In this document: one piece after another, positions 10,430 to 18,761 of the stretch | Layout: the number at the start of each line of letters is the position of its first letter | How positions within the stretch are numbered: the first letter of the stretch is position 1 | Assembly: GCA_002354735.1 (NCBI GenBank) | Contig: DEMD01000003.1 | Span: 561,511-625,510 of the forward strand | DNA length: 64,000 nt | Source: Gammaproteobacteria bacterium UBA2679 | GTDB taxonomy: Bacteria > Pseudomonadota > Gammaproteobacteria > Pseudomonadales > Oleiphilaceae | Reading direction: 5' to 3' | Notes under the pieces: model-generated | What the model saw: the letters and a program-made list of their open reading frames with translations, nothing else | Told to the model about the DNA's origin: nothing | Database searches by the model: none | Made by a program: the position numbers and the translations under genes

Positions 10430-11548
10430 TCAATACAGATCTGTCAACAGCACGCCGAGACCGACCCGCTGATTGCGGTGATTATAGTCGATGAGCGTTT
10501 CACCATAGCCGTTGTAGTACTGAAGATAACCTTTTAGCCGTCCAGGAAAGGGAAAGGTGTACGACACTTCTACCGAGGTCTTGTTCTCTTCTCCCCGCAT
10601 GTTGTTCATCAGCCGGATATCGAAGATCTGCTCGCCCTGTTTGTAGGCCAGGAGAAACTCGGCATACCCGAGAAACTGGTGTATGTCAGCGTTATCGTCT
10701 TCCTCATCGTCTTCTGGAATTCGCCACCAGGGACGGACGCCTACCGTGAAGTTTTCCTTGTTGAAGAAAAAGGAAGCGATCACCCTGTTCCAGCTTCTCG
10801 ATTGCGGCTTTGAGCTGCCGTTCGAGTGATGATTGATACCCAGTGTCACAAACTCCGAACTGTAGCCAAAGAGATTCATGGACGTTCGATACCGCAAATA
10901 GAGTTCCGGCTCATGGTCGATGGCTCTGAAAGGCTTTGACTGCGGATCGTTATAGATCTGCCAGAAGCCGACCTGGGTATAGCCGGCCCAAGCGGTCATG
11001 CCTTCTGGGAAGATGTTGCGAAGTAACTGGAACTTGAAGCTGAACTGATATTTGGCCTCGCTCCGCTGATACTCCTCGACCAGCCGTACCTCCTCCCGTG
11101 ACGGGCTCGAGACCAGCTCATTGGGCTTGTCGTTATAGGTGTACGGCAGAATATAATTGCGGCGGTGGGGAATCATCAGAAAGCTGTTATCCGCCAGCAG
11201 CTCTTCAGACGCCAGACGTTCGTCAACCGCATTTCTGGGACGCTTTACCTCGTCCAGCACCGGCGTCTTGAAGGTTTCTGCGAGGCGGTCATAGCATGCC
11301 AGACGCAGGTCATTGCCCTTCAGCTCGGCACAGTCTTCAAGCTCGCCCTCTGCCTGATGGGCAGCGGAAGCTTCAACGGTGAGCTGATTCAGGTCAGACT
11401 GCCTGACCTCCTCAAGGTCCTCACCACTGCCATCAGATGCCTCATCTTCGGCATGGACAGGGGTCCAGACCAGCGCAAAACTCAACAGGCTGAATGCGGT
11501 TATCCCGCCCAGACCTGAGAAAAGCTTATCGGTGCCCTGCTTGATCAT
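10430..11548 (-). CDS. pldA: Outer membrane phospholipase A1 (OMPLA)
   Basis: Outer-membrane barrel enzyme that hydrolyses phospholipids mislocalised to the outer leaflet. The catalytic residues fit E. coli spacing exactly: H240-x-S242 in NHHSNG and N254 in SRSWNR (E. coli H142, S144, N156). A signal peptide ends at VHA (residue 33). The segment 34-125 between signal and barrel is longer than in E. coli and contains two cysteines (DCAELKGN and LACYDRL), probably disulfide-bonded. The barrel ends in an aromatic residue (LLTDLY), as expected for BAM recognition. Product of 372 residues, no operon partner on the same strand upstream. Confidence 0.94.
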   Translation of the reverse strand: MIKQGTDKLFSGLGGITAFSLLSFALVWTPVHAEDEASDGSGEDLEEVRQSDLNQLTVEASAAHQAEGELEDCAELKGNDLRLACYDRLAETFKTPVLDEVKRPRNAVDERLASEELLADNSFLMIPHRRNYILPYTYNDKPNELVSSPSREEVRLVEEYQRSEAKYQFSFKFQLLRNIFPEGMTAWAGYTQVGFWQIYNDPQSKPFRAIDHEPELYLRYRTSMNLFGYSSEFVTLGINHHSNGSSKPQSRSWNRVIASFFFNKENFTVGVRPWWRIPEDDEEDDNADIHQFLGYAEFLLAYKQGEQIFDIRLMNNMRGEENKTSVEVSYTFPFPGRLKGYLQYYNGYGETLIDYNHRNQRVGLGVLLTDLY

Positions 11549-11597
11549 CGTTCGCTACCGGTCGTCATGTGAAGTCGTCACTTTAATTGAAAAATCG

Positions 11598-12428
11598 TCA
11601 GCCGAATACGGTGACAGTCTGTTGGCTGAATGCCAGCAATTCATCCCGCTCATTCCAGACACGAGCATGGGTAAAACCGTAACCATCGGCTGCCTGGGCT
11701 ATCTTCGCTTCGTAGCGAAACCAGTCTGTCGCCCTGGATTGGCCGCATGGCTGCACGAACTGTACGTTCCAGGCCAGGGTACTCGCTGGTACGACCTTGC
11801 GCAGCAAGGGCAGCGTAGCTGGAGGCCAGGCGTCGATGAGGCCAAGCAGCAGCATCGGCGTAAGCGCGGCGTCCGCTTTCACAGCGGATTCACGAAAACG
11901 CATATAGCCGTTCATGACGCCGTCGCCCCTGCCTGTAAAGGGTAGCTTGTTATCAGTGAAGGCATAGTCGAAATACTCGGTGAAATTCGGCGTTACGCCC
12001 GCGACATGAGGCAAAGGCGCACCGTCTTCGACCAGACCGACATCTGCCACACCGGCAGGATCGACGCAGATGTCCGAATCACGACTATCGCCAAAAGCAG
12101 CAGTGGCATCGAGCTTGATACCGTCCGGTTGCATGATGCGACAGCCAAGTACCGTCACCGACTTTCCTGATCGAAGCGCTACAGGAGCCAGTGATAGCGG
12201 CGCATCGTCAACCGGACCGACGAAATTGCAGTTGAAATTTCGCAGTACCCGCCCGCCTGCATGGGCCTGCATTGCCTGTAGCGCTATGGCGGCGGTGAGC
12301 CCCCCGAAAGTTGAACGACCCTGCATCCAGCTTTCATCGACACTAAGCACTTCAGTGGCCGAGGCTGCGGCGCCAACTTCATGAAGCGCCGCGCGCGAGG
12401 CGGCAGCGAGATAATCTGTGAAAAGCAT
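11598..12428 (-). CDS. Acyl-CoA thioesterase family protein (double hotdog)
   Basis: A 276-residue cytoplasmic protein of the TesB-like acyl-CoA thioesterase family, expected to hydrolyse acyl-CoA thioesters. It shows the N-terminal hotdog with GRSTFGGLTAAIALQAM and the later NFVGPVDDAPLSLAP, and a second half with WNVQFVQP and FRYEAKIAQAADGYGFTHARVW, the usual end of the second hotdog. The substrate cannot be read from sequence. It lies 49 bases from the pldA start on the same strand, so the two may be transcribed together, with a possible joint role in lipid recycling. Confidence 0.82.
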   Translation of the reverse strand: MLFTDYLAAASRAALHEVGAAASATEVLSVDESWMQGRSTFGGLTAAIALQAMQAHAGGRVLRNFNCNFVGPVDDAPLSLAPVALRSGKSVTVLGCRIMQPDGIKLDATAAFGDSRDSDICVDPAGVADVGLVEDGAPLPHVAGVTPNFTEYFDYAFTDNKLPFTGRGDGVMNGYMRFRESAVKADAALTPMLLLGLIDAWPPATLPLLRKVVPASTLAWNVQFVQPCGQSRATDWFRYEAKIAQAADGYGFTHARVWNERDELLAFSQQTVTVFG

Positions 12429-12540
12429 GTAAAACTCCTGACTAAACAGACGCGCAAGGCTGGCTATACGGCGTAAAGCTCGAAAAGGTACACTATCCTG
12501 TAATCAGTGCAACACTCTTTAGTCTCCGAGGCAGGCGCGT

Positions 12541-13416
12541 ATGACCAGTTTTTGTTCAATCCGACCGCTGTCCATCGCAGTGATGCTGGTGAACCTGATC
12601 GCGCTCACTTCGGCGAGCTTCGCTGCCGAGCCTACTGAGCTCCGCACAGGATCGGCGACGCTGGCCACAGTGAGAATCTACTATCATGATGCGCCAGCCA
12701 TCGCTCAGCGTCTCAATACCATGTTCGAGCCTGGTGAGCTGAAGGCCTCCGGGCTGGGCCAGGACCTGATCCTGCGCGCCAGCTCCCAGGCGCTGCTCGA
12801 CAACGCAAAAGCGCTGGTGGCCGAGCTCGACAGCAAGCCGGCGCAGTTCAGTATTTCCGTCCGTGAAGCCGCTCATGGCAGTGGCCGCAGCAGCACCCTT
12901 GGCACAAGCATCGGGAGCGAACGAAGCGTCGATGGCCGTCAGGGCCGAACAGATATCGCTGTCAATTACGGCAATCGCACATACAGTACGGGGAACAGGA
13001 CGGAGCAGACCGTGACCGTGCTGGAGGGCAACTCGGTAAGCCTCACCGCAGGTGAGCTCAGGCCAGTTCAGAATGTCTACATTTCCCGCGAGGGTGTTGC
13101 TATCAGTCAGGCTGGCCGCCGGGAGCTGGTGGGCAGCGATCTGATTGTGACGCCGACTCTGGCGGGCCCTGAAAAGGAGCAAGGTGCCCGGGTGACCATT
13201 GCTGTGAGACATAATCGCGACGCGACAGACAGGCAGTCACTCGAGGCATTCGAACTGGCGTCGACCCGGTTACTCCCCTTCGGGGAATGGATGCCACTCG
13301 GCGGCAGCTCGAACAGCAACAGCGCCGACATCAACGGGAATCTCGGCACGAGCTATTCGACCCGCTCTGCAGATCTGACACAGCAATACGAAATAATGAT
13401 ACGTCTGCTGCCTTGA
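12541..13416 (+). CDS. Periplasmic secretin-N (NolW)-like protein without a secretin barrel
   Basis: A 291-residue secreted protein with a signal peptide ending near ASFAA (residue 29). Residues 35-105 resemble the short N-domain of secretins (NolW-like): alternating strands with the pattern A-P-x-I-A-Q-R-L-N-x-M-F and ILRASSQALLDNAKALVAELD. The remainder is Ser/Gly/Asn-rich (GSGRSSTLGTS) followed by beta-rich sequence. There is no secretin channel domain and no type II or III secretion genes nearby. A GAGG ribosome site precedes ATG 12541. Its function is unknown; it may bind or plug an outer-membrane partner. Confidence 0.6.
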   Translation: MTSFCSIRPLSIAVMLVNLIALTSASFAAEPTELRTGSATLATVRIYYHDAPAIAQRLNTMFEPGELKASGLGQDLILRASSQALLDNAKALVAELDSKPAQFSISVREAAHGSGRSSTLGTSIGSERSVDGRQGRTDIAVNYGNRTYSTGNRTEQTVTVLEGNSVSLTAGELRPVQNVYISREGVAISQAGRRELVGSDLIVTPTLAGPEKEQGARVTIAVRHNRDATDRQSLEAFELASTRLLPFGEWMPLGGSSNSNSADINGNLGTSYSTRSADLTQQYEIMIRLLP

Positions 13417-13439
13417 GGCTTTGAACGCCGTCCCTTGCC

Positions 13440-14162
13440 TCACGCTCTGCTCAAGGTACCTACCAGAGCAAACGTGCCAGCGAAGCCGCAGATAACCAGC
13501 AGCAGAGGCCTGAATCTGCCCGCGTCAACATAGGGCCTGGCCTGTTTCCCGGTAAAGAAGCCCAGCAAACAAAACGGTACGAACGTCAACGAAACTAACA
13601 GCAGGTCGAGCGTCAATATGTCCGCCAACCAATAGCCGATCAGGCTCAGCGCGCAACTGTAGACGAAGAAAACAGAGAGATTTGCCCGAACAGTCATGGG
13701 CGCCCCATGCTGCATGACCAGGGCCATCGGTGGACCACCGATGGAGGTGGTTGTTCCAGTGAGACCACTAACGAAGGCAGCCCAGCCTAATCGACTCGGC
13801 GTGTAGCTGAACTGTGGCCCCTTGTAGCTGATTATCACCGCAAGCAGCACGGTTGAAGCCACAAAGATCTGTAGCCAGAAGGCGTTCAGCTGCAGCAGGA
13901 GCCAAGTTCCCAGGACTGTGCCAGGGATGCGTGTGATAAATGGTATCCGCAGCTGATGTATTTCAATGGCTGCACGCTGGTTCCAGCTATTGAACACACT
14001 GAGATTCAACGCTGTGATCGTCAGTACCACTGGCACCCATTCCGGTTTCACCATCACGATGACAGGCGCCGCTATCACTGCCATGCCAAAACCGAGCGCT
14101 GTCTGAACCCAGCAGCCCACCAGCAGTATGGCTGCTGTAACAGCCCAGGGCATAAACTCCAC
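13440..14162 (-). CDS. TauE/SafE family membrane exporter
   Basis: A 240-residue protein with about seven hydrophobic segments and the family signatures: an N-terminal G-C-W-V-Q-T-A-L-G-F-G-M, the mid-protein TGTTTSIGGPPMALV and a second-half LLGFFTGKQARPYV. TauE/SafE proteins move sulfite, sulfonates or small organic acids across the inner membrane. It lies 73 bases downstream of a TRAP-type binding protein on the same strand, which hints at organic-acid traffic, but the substrate is not known. Confidence 0.85.
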   Translation of the reverse strand: MEFMPWAVTAAILLVGCWVQTALGFGMAVIAAPVIVMVKPEWVPVVLTITALNLSVFNSWNQRAAIEIHQLRIPFITRIPGTVLGTWLLLQLNAFWLQIFVASTVLLAVIISYKGPQFSYTPSRLGWAAFVSGLTGTTTSIGGPPMALVMQHGAPMTVRANLSVFFVYSCALSLIGYWLADILTLDLLLVSLTFVPFCLLGFFTGKQARPYVDAGRFRPLLLVICGFAGTFALVGTLSRA

Positions 14163-14235
14163 GAACGCTACCCCTCAAGCCAAGACATTCACAACACGAA
14201 GAGGGTTCGCCGTTCTGAATAAGCAGAATTGACAA

Positions 14236-15351
14236 TCAATGCGCAGGTGAAGGCCCTGAACGTGGTGCGTCATCATCCGGCGCGACTGTATCAAGGTACG
14301 CACTATCGGAGATTTCAGTCCAATTTCGAATCCGTCGGAGATACTGCGCCTGAGCCTCGATGATCTCTGCGGCAAGCGGATCGGCCTTGGCCATCTCGGA
14401 GAGCAAGTCATTGTTGGCTGTTTTCAGTGCCTTGATGATCGGCTCGGGGAATCGCCGTATCTCGATATCGGGATGTTCGCTCTTCATGGCAGCCCAGCTC
14501 TCGGCATTCATGTGCATGCTTTGCGCATACATGTCATGCGCCGCCGCTCGGATGGCCACACGTAAGATCTCCTGCAAGTCTTCCGGCAGCTTCTTCCATA
14601 CACGGGCATTGATCAGAAACTGCAGTTCTGCAGCCGGCTCATGCCAGCCTGTGTAATAGAACCTTGCGACCTTATGAAAACCCATAGGCAAATCGAGAGC
14701 CGGCCCGACCCACTCAAGCGCATCTATAGTGCCGCGTTCGAGTGCGGTATAGAGCTCGCCCGGCGCAATATTCGTCACGGCGATACCCAGACGCGCCATC
14801 ACCTCACCAGCGAAGCCCGGTGCACGCATCTTCAAACCCTTAAGATCCTCCAGGGATTTGATTTCCTCTCTGAACCAGCCGCCCATTTGATTGCCGGTGT
14901 TTCCCCCGGGCAGAGAGACAACGCCTAGTGGCTCATAAACACGCTGCATCAGTTCCAATCCACCACCGTGGTAGAACCAGGCATACTGCTCCGGAGTCGT
15001 CATGCCAAAGGGCATGGTGGTAAAGAAGATCGCGTTGGGCACCTGACCCTTATAGTAATAGGACGCGGTATGCCCCATGTCGTACTGCCCCCCGCGAACG
15101 AGGTCGAGTATGCCAAAAGGGGCTTTATGTTTATTGGAAGAGTCGACCCGGATATCGAGCCGACCATTCGACATTCGTCTCGCCATCGCGGCCATGTTGC
15201 GGGAGGTCTCACCCAGTATTGGCGTTCCGGTGCCCCAGGTCTCGGCCAGTTTAAGACGGTAGATTTTGTCATCCGCAGCAACGGCTAGGTGGGCACTGCC
15301 CACACTGACGGAGAACAGGAGGAAAACTAAGATCATTCGGTAAGACAACAT
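14236..15351 (-). CDS. TRAP transporter DctP-type periplasmic binding protein, without DctQM
   Basis: Solute-binding protein of the DctP family. A signal peptide ends at AVA (residue 26). Family motifs include YDMGHTASYYY, LKMRAPG (the Arg that usually pairs with a carboxylate ligand), and ALERGTIDALEWVGP. The sequence is closest in style to the TakP/ketoacid type, so an organic acid ligand is likely. I chose ATG 15351 because it gives a normal signal peptide and has GAGAG just upstream. No genes for the TRAP membrane subunits DctQ or DctM lie in the window. The gene follows a diguanylate cyclase after 20 bases, so it may serve sensing instead of, or as well as, transport. Confidence 0.88.
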   Translation of the reverse strand: MLSYRMILVFLLFSVSVGSAHLAVAADDKIYRLKLAETWGTGTPILGETSRNMAAMARRMSNGRLDIRVDSSNKHKAPFGILDLVRGGQYDMGHTASYYYKGQVPNAIFFTTMPFGMTTPEQYAWFYHGGGLELMQRVYEPLGVVSLPGGNTGNQMGGWFREEIKSLEDLKGLKMRAPGFAGEVMARLGIAVTNIAPGELYTALERGTIDALEWVGPALDLPMGFHKVARFYYTGWHEPAAELQFLINARVWKKLPEDLQEILRVAIRAAAHDMYAQSMHMNAESWAAMKSEHPDIEIRRFPEPIIKALKTANNDLLSEMAKADPLAAEIIEAQAQYLRRIRNWTEISDSAYLDTVAPDDDAPRSGPSPAH

Positions 15352-15371
15352 GTTGAACTCTCGGGTAAATG

Positions 15372-17549
15372 TCAGGCAATGGCGACGCGATCGCGGCCGC
15401 TTTGCTTCGCATTGTAAAGTGCTTTGTCGGCGAGGCACAGCAGCTCCTGTGGATGGGCGGCCTGCTCAGGCCAGCTGGCAATGCCAAGCGAGATAGTGGT
15501 TACGCCGAGCTTTTTACCACGATAGACGACCACATGTTTGCGCAGTGTCTCCAGCAGGCGCTGCGCGCACTGCCAGGCATGCCCAGAATCCGTATCCGGC
15601 ATCAGGATGACAAATTCCTCACCGCCAAACCGGCAGATGATGTCGGTATCTCGGAAATGAGCCCGCAAGGCATCTGCCGCTGCCTGGAGGGCAGTATCAC
15701 CAGCCTCGTGACCATGTGCATCGTTGAAGCGTTTGAAGTAATCGAGATCGCCCATGATAATCGTGAGCGGCGCACGGCTGCGGAGGGCTACAGCAGTTTC
15801 ATGCACAAATAACTCATCGAAGAAGCGGCGATTCTTGAGGCCAGTCAGCGAGTCCTCATAGGAGAACCTTTTCAGTTCATCGCGTAGGGAAAGGCTTGTG
15901 AGCGTCACCGCTGCCTTGTCCACAGCCCGCTCTATCGACTGGTACAGTTGCGTACTACCGGGTGTGCCCTCAGTTGGCGTTTGCAGGAACAGCAGGCCGA
16001 CCTTCATATTGCCATACTTGGTGTGCTGAATGGTGAGACGGAAGCACCAGTGGCTGCCAGCCTCGAACTCCTCTTCGTCAGTGATCGCATCCGGGAGCGC
16101 ATCCTGCTCTGCGTCGCCCCAGGCATTCATTCTGATGAAACGCCTCGATTCATCTGGTCTGAAGTATGCTGCGCCGTGCAATGGACTGCAGAGCTTTGGC
16201 ATCCGCGTGCCGAGAACGGTTATAGCTGAATGAAAGTCCTCACAGCCCTGCATCTCGGAAATCACATCGTTCAACAGAAGACTCTTTTCATTGTTGAAAC
16301 TCATAACCTGAACGCGCTGTCTTTCCTGATCCGCGAGCTGTTTGAGACGATGCGTTCTCTCGGCAACCTTGCGCTCTAGCAATGAGTTCATCTTTTTCAG
16401 GATTCGCTGGGTGCGGCTGTAACTCCACAGCGAGAGCACCACAACAGCCGTTGAAAATGCGAGGGATCCCCAGGCTACGGGCACGCGCGTCCAGGAGAGA
16501 ATGCCATGCGCCACAGCCATATCCGCCAGCAGAAGTGACAGGTACAGCACGCAGGTCGTCAGCATGATGCCCTGCTCCACTGAAATTCGACGGGCCCTCA
16601 GCAGGATGGCTGCAAACATGAGCAGCATTGACGACAGGAACAGTGCGTCAAAAACCGGGAAGGTACTAGCCAGGCTGAACACCCCGACGTAGGCCAGCCC
16701 TGGAGCAGCGATGGCATACAACAGATGGATTCGCCATATCCAGCCAGCAAGGCTGAAACGCCGCTTCGCCAGCCAGAGTTCGAGCAGGAGGGCGACGGGT
16801 ACGGGAAGCAGGTAGTAGGAAAAAGCCCGCAGGTATACCCAGAACAGGGGCTGGTCCCACAAGAGTTGGCTCGCCTGGCTTTCAGCCAGAATCATTGCTC
16901 CCGAAGCGAGCGAAAAGAGAGCCAGCGTTCCGAAATGGCGGCGGTTTGCCTGGAACAGTGCGAACACCAGCGAGAGCAGACCGATAGTGAGGGTAAATCC
17001 GCTCACGCCGATGCGTTCAGCTGAATTTTTCAAGATGAAGAGCTGGAGGTCCGAGCGCTCCATCAGCTTGACTTCGCCCCATAGACCGATATCGGTGTAA
17101 TCGGAGAAAACCCGAAAATAGAGCATATTGTCTCTGCGCTCGGTCGGCAGCTTCACAATATGCCAGGGCCATCCTTCAAAGCGCCCCTGCCCCTGAGCGT
17201 CAAATGTGCCGTACTGGTAAATCTGTCGGCCTTCGTGAAACACCTGCACGATCAGATCGACGCTGAATATGTACAGCACCGGCTCGTGCAGGTGAGCCTC
17301 CGGAATGGGTACTCTAAACCACACGTTGGTATGGCCATCACGTCCCGGCGGATTGGAGGGAAACCCGATGGCCTGCCAGTCATCCGGCGAGCTCGAAATA
17401 GCCCATTCCGGTTCACCAGCCTGCGTAAAGGGTGAGTCACCCCAACGATACTCCCAGCCCTCCTCCAGCGAGATGGCATTGGCGGAATAGGCCATCGAAG
17501 CGGCGCAGAGCAGCAACGGCGCCAACAGCCATCGCAGGAAGATAATCAT
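15372..17549 (-). CDS. Membrane diguanylate cyclase with 7TMR-DISM sensor and GGDEF domain
   Basis: A 725-residue sensor enzyme. Order: signal peptide (about 1-24), periplasmic 7TMR-DISMED2-like carbohydrate-binding-type domain (about 25-180), seven transmembrane helices (about 185-380), a short coiled coil (VAERTHRLKQLADQ), a GAF-like linker, and a C-terminal GGDEF domain. The active site reads GGEEF near residue 640, preceded by DSLTGLKNRRFFDE, so synthesis of c-di-GMP is expected. No inhibitory RxxD site is obvious. It is co-directional with the TRAP binding protein 20 bases downstream and divergent from another binding protein gene, suggesting that ligand-loaded periplasmic proteins feed its sensor domain (inference). 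Confidence 0.92.
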   Translation of the reverse strand: MIIFLRWLLAPLLLCAASMAYSANAISLEEGWEYRWGDSPFTQAGEPEWAISSSPDDWQAIGFPSNPPGRDGHTNVWFRVPIPEAHLHEPVLYIFSVDLIVQVFHEGRQIYQYGTFDAQGQGRFEGWPWHIVKLPTERRDNMLYFRVFSDYTDIGLWGEVKLMERSDLQLFILKNSAERIGVSGFTLTIGLLSLVFALFQANRRHFGTLALFSLASGAMILAESQASQLLWDQPLFWVYLRAFSYYLLPVPVALLLELWLAKRRFSLAGWIWRIHLLYAIAAPGLAYVGVFSLASTFPVFDALFLSSMLLMFAAILLRARRISVEQGIMLTTCVLYLSLLLADMAVAHGILSWTRVPVAWGSLAFSTAVVVLSLWSYSRTQRILKKMNSLLERKVAERTHRLKQLADQERQRVQVMSFNNEKSLLLNDVISEMQGCEDFHSAITVLGTRMPKLCSPLHGAAYFRPDESRRFIRMNAWGDAEQDALPDAITDEEEFEAGSHWCFRLTIQHTKYGNMKVGLLFLQTPTEGTPGSTQLYQSIERAVDKAAVTLTSLSLRDELKRFSYEDSLTGLKNRRFFDELFVHETAVALRSRAPLTIIMGDLDYFKRFNDAHGHEAGDTALQAAADALRAHFRDTDIICRFGGEEFVILMPDTDSGHAWQCAQRLLETLRKHVVVYRGKKLGVTTISLGIASWPEQAAHPQELLCLADKALYNAKQSGRDRVAIA

Positions 17550-17680
17550 GAATCGTGGTGTGGTGAGCAGGACATGATGTTCAACGCCGAAAACCTCGGT
17601 GAGGGATCAGGGCCTAAGCGAAGGCCAGTCAAAGCCGATATGGAACTGCGGCTGATCGGAACAGCAGTAAGGATTGTAGC

Positions 17681-17704
17681 CTAGTGTCCCGTCCGCGACA
17701 CTAG
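17681..17704. promoter_or_regulatory. Perfect 8-base inverted repeat in divergent intergenic region
   Basis: CTAGTGTC (17681-17688) and GACACTAG (17697-17704) are perfect inverted repeats around an 8-base centre. They lie midway between the divergent starts of the diguanylate cyclase (17549) and the binding protein (17809). A second perfect palindrome, GGTTGGCCAACC, lies at 17734-17745. Either could be a regulator site; the first could also fold as a short hairpin. Confidence 0.4.
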
Positions 17705-17808
17705 CGGGCGCCCCAGGCAACTGTAAGTTGTGTGGTTGGCCAACCTGAGGCTAGACTGAATATCATGCCTAGGCTTTGCCTTGCTCTCGCACTCAGGACG
17801 CTATCGCG

Positions 17809-18594
17809 ATGTTCAGAAAGATGCTTTTTTTCTTCTGTATGCTGTCGTCTGCATTTACTGCGGCCGAGCCAGGATCTGCTGCTTTGCCAGACAGACCACT
17901 GCGAATCGTGACCGAGGAGTGGAAGCCCTATGTCTACAGCGACAGTGACGGAGAGATCAAAGGGAGTGACTGGGAAGTGGTCGAGGCCATTTTCAGAAAA
18001 CTGGGCGTGGCGGTAAAACTCGAGTTTTGCCCGTGGAAGCGCTGTCTGGCGATGATGAAAGCAAATGAAGCTGATGCAATCCTCGGCGCCAGCTTCACCG
18101 AGGAGCGTGCGGCTTTCCTTCGCTACCCGGACGAGCCGCTCTCCACTGCACTGACAGGCATCTTCATTCGCAAGAATGCACCCATCAGGTTTAACTCAAT
18201 CAAAAGTCTCAAGACGCTTCGAGGCGGCGCGATGCTCGGCTATGAGTATTGTCCTGAAATTGCAGCCGCCAATCTCGACCTCGATCTCGAGCGGCAGTTA
18301 TCGGCCAACTTCGCGAAGCTTGCGTTGCAACGTATCGATTACGTGATAGCCAACCTCGTCGTAGGCCATCAGCACGTCAAGGAGCTCAATCTGCTGGATC
18401 GAATTCAGGCGATTCCCGGCGCGCACTTCTGCTCGGGCGAAGCGAATTTTCTGCCATTTGCGCGAACGCCCGAACTGGAGCCTATTGTCAAAGCCTTCGA
18501 CGCTGAGCTCCGATTCTTCAAGACAACCAGAGAATTTCATGCCATTCAGAGCCGCTACGGCATGCCGGATCCAGTTATCGCCACTCATCATTGA
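17809..18594 (+). CDS. Periplasmic amino-acid-type binding protein (SBP family 3)
   Basis: A 261-residue secreted protein. A signal peptide is followed by RIVTEEWKPYVYSDSDG, the standard opening of family 3 (polar amino acid) binding proteins, then the lobe-linking EADAILGASFTEERAAFLRY and a C-terminal second lobe. ATG 17809 was chosen because it starts directly at the basic n-region (MFRKM); an upstream in-frame ATG adds an unlikely extension. No ABC permease or ATPase genes are near. Isolated proteins of this family often act as sensors or are relics. It is divergent from a diguanylate cyclase. Confidence 0.82.
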   Translation: MFRKMLFFFCMLSSAFTAAEPGSAALPDRPLRIVTEEWKPYVYSDSDGEIKGSDWEVVEAIFRKLGVAVKLEFCPWKRCLAMMKANEADAILGASFTEERAAFLRYPDEPLSTALTGIFIRKNAPIRFNSIKSLKTLRGGAMLGYEYCPEIAAANLDLDLERQLSANFAKLALQRIDYVIANLVVGHQHVKELNLLDRIQAIPGAHFCSGEANFLPFARTPELEPIVKAFDAELRFFKTTREFHAIQSRYGMPDPVIATHH

Positions 18595-18609
18595 GAAGCG
18601 GCTAATGGT

Positions 18610-18638
18610 TTGCCTCTGGGGCGCCTGCGACCTATAAT
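18610..18638 (+). promoter_or_regulatory. sigma70 promoter of tRNA-Arg
   Basis: A -35 element TTGCCT (18610-18615), a 17-base spacer and a perfect -10 TATAAT (18633-18638) precede the tRNA by 12 bases. The bases after the -10 (GCCCGCC) form a GC-rich discriminator, the feature linked to stringent control of stable RNA promoters. Confidence 0.8.
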
Positions 18639-18650
18639 GCCCGCCGTCAT

Positions 18651-18724
18651 GCCTCCGTAGCTCAGCTGGATAGAGTAGCGGCTTCCGAAGCCGTTGGTCG
18701 CAGGTTCGAATCCTGCCGGGGGCG
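18651..18724 (+). tRNA. tRNA-Arg(CCG)
   Basis: A complete cloverleaf can be drawn: acceptor GCCTCCG/CGGGGGC (one G-U pair), D-arm GCTC/GAGT, anticodon stem GCGGC/GCCGT, loop TTCCGAA with anticodon CCG at 18685-18687, variable TGGTC, and T-arm GCAGG/CCTGC with TTCGAAT. The discriminator base is G. The 3' CCA is not encoded (next bases are CTT), so it must be added by nucleotidyltransferase. It reads the arginine codon CGG. The end of the RNA and the following CGCCC can form a 5-pair stem with no T-run. Confidence 0.96.
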
Positions 18725-18761
18725 CTTTAACGCCCGCCTATTCCCCGCAACACCCACATCT

